Source: an uncultured Terrimonas sp. (lineage in GTDB: Bacteria; Bacteroidota; Bacteroidia; Chitinophagales; Chitinophagaceae). From it: 6,243 nt of DNA. Shown here in pieces: positions 5,601 to 6,243 of this stretch. The stretch lies in contig CAMPJQ010000179.1 in the NCBI GenBank assembly GCA_946886925.1, positions 1 through 6,243 on the forward strand, in the 5' to 3' direction. The translations under genes and the position numbers were made by a program. Under the pieces are notes generated by a model. That model was not told the DNA's origin. It made no database searches and was given only the letters and a program-made list of their open reading frames with translations. Positions within the stretch are counted from its first letter, which is position 1, and every line of letters begins with the position of its first letter.

Positions 5601-6243
5601 ATGAATTTTATGAGAAAGTTAGATGCGGTACTTCTGTCTGCGCTGATACTGTATGATTACAGTGCCCAATCCCTGGTAGATAGTGACATTTTAAGCCTGG
5701 GCGACTCTATAATTGAAAGGGTTGGTATACAGGAAAATAATTTCCAGGAAGATAAACTGGCTGATCCTTTGTTTTCGCCCGCCAGTAATGAAAATGTGGT
5801 TACCGCAGATCATATGGAATTAGACCTGCACACTTCATCAGTAACTGCAGAAAAGAATATTTCTTATCATGCGTTAGCAAAAATCAATTCTGTTGCCGCA
5901 ACTGCTGCAACGGAGTCAGAATATAATGATATCAATGCGCCGGTTCGTATCAGCATACCTGATCGTTTTGCCGCAGACATTGCTGTTTCTGAAATGCTTT
6001 CATCTACACCGGCAGAAGAAGCGACTTTGACTTTGTCGGTAGCAAGTGTCTCATCTTCCTTTGCTGCATTAAGCAGTTTGGATAATATTGAAGTTAAAGA
6101 CCAGTTGAATGAGGGTAATATGCAATTTGCCGATACAGATGATGACGGTATGTTTAATTTTGAAGATAAATGTCCCGGTATTGCCGGCGTTGCGCGATTT
6201 GAGGGTTGCCCGATTCCCGATAGCGATGCAGACGGCATAAATG
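5601..6243 (+). CDS. Exported TSP3-repeat protein, probably OmpA-family, 3' end beyond the window
   Basis: The frame is open from the ATG at 5601 to the window end (214 codons plus one base) with no stop. A second in-frame ATG at 5610 gives the tidier signal peptide (MRKLDAVLLSALILYDYSAQ, probable cleavage between Ala22 and Gln23 counted from 5601); either may be used, after A-rich AAACTAAAAA. Mature residues 23-175 are rich in Ser, Ala, Glu, Asp and Asn, with no aromatic alternating strands, so unlike the barrel of the upstream gene. A thrombospondin type 3 repeat follows at 178-206 (DTDDDGMF, EDKCPGIAG, EGCP; Cys191 and Cys203 are 12 apart), and a second repeat starts at 207 (DSDADGI). By analogy with the neighbour, more repeats and an OmpA peptidoglycan-binding domain probably follow, but that is outside the window. 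Probably periplasmic or outer-membrane associated. The signal peptide is odd in having Asp19 near its end. Confidence 0.85.
   Translation, partial: MNFMRKLDAVLLSALILYDYSAQSLVDSDILSLGDSIIERVGIQENNFQEDKLADPLFSPASNENVVTADHMELDLHTSSVTAEKNISYHALAKINSVAATAATESEYNDINAPVRISIPDRFAADIAVSEMLSSTPAEEATLTLSVASVSSSFAALSSLDNIEVKDQLNEGNMQFADTDDDGMFNFEDKCPGIAGVARFEGCPIPDSDADGIN

Noticed and set aside
5867..6238. 123-codon minus-strand frame at the window end
   Set aside because: It is antisense to the second TSP3 protein, which has a signal peptide and recognisable repeats.

Overview
The window looks like a Bacteroidota chromosome, most likely of the Chitinophagaceae type. This is inferred from protein character (a PanB ending in FPNENEQY, OmpA proteins with thrombospondin type 3 repeats, signal peptides cleaved before Gln), from A-rich start regions without clear Shine-Dalgarno sequences, and from promoter-like TAnnTTTG boxes. 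No database search was possible, so the lineage is an inference. It reads as ordinary housekeeping and envelope sequence. I see no phage, transposon, CRISPR, tRNA, rRNA or defence genes.

Layout: (1) panB (pantothenate synthesis, + strand) fills positions 1-814; base 1 is probably the G of its ATG. (2) A small exported protein of unknown function lies on the - strand, 882-1376, convergent with panB. (3) A gap of about 450 bp (1377-1825) holds a terminator-like hairpin that works only on the - strand and a TAACTTTG promoter box on the + strand. (4) An ALDH7/antiquitin-family aldehyde dehydrogenase, 1826-3358, probably oxidises alpha-aminoadipate semialdehyde (piperideine-6-carboxylate) in lysine breakdown. 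(5) A 384-bp gap (3359-3742) holds a perfect DnaA-box 9-mer abutting an imperfect palindrome that resembles parS and could equally be a terminator stem. (6) An outer-membrane OmpA-family protein, 3743-5260, has a beta-barrel, five TSP3 repeats and a peptidoglycan-binding domain, and is closed by a 15-bp terminator. (7) A 340-bp gap holds a good Bacteroidota-type promoter and a leader of about 200 nt. (8) A second exported TSP3-repeat protein starts at 5601 and runs off the window end; its N-terminal region is not a barrel.

The genes do not form one pathway. panB and the dehydrogenase are stand-alone metabolic genes without pathway partners in view. The last two genes form a same-strand pair of related envelope proteins, each probably with its own transcription unit because a strong terminator separates them. 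The items most worth a second look are the DnaA-box/parS-like site, the unusual N-terminus of the second TSP3 protein, and the orphan minus-strand terminator. None amounts to a demonstrated new system.
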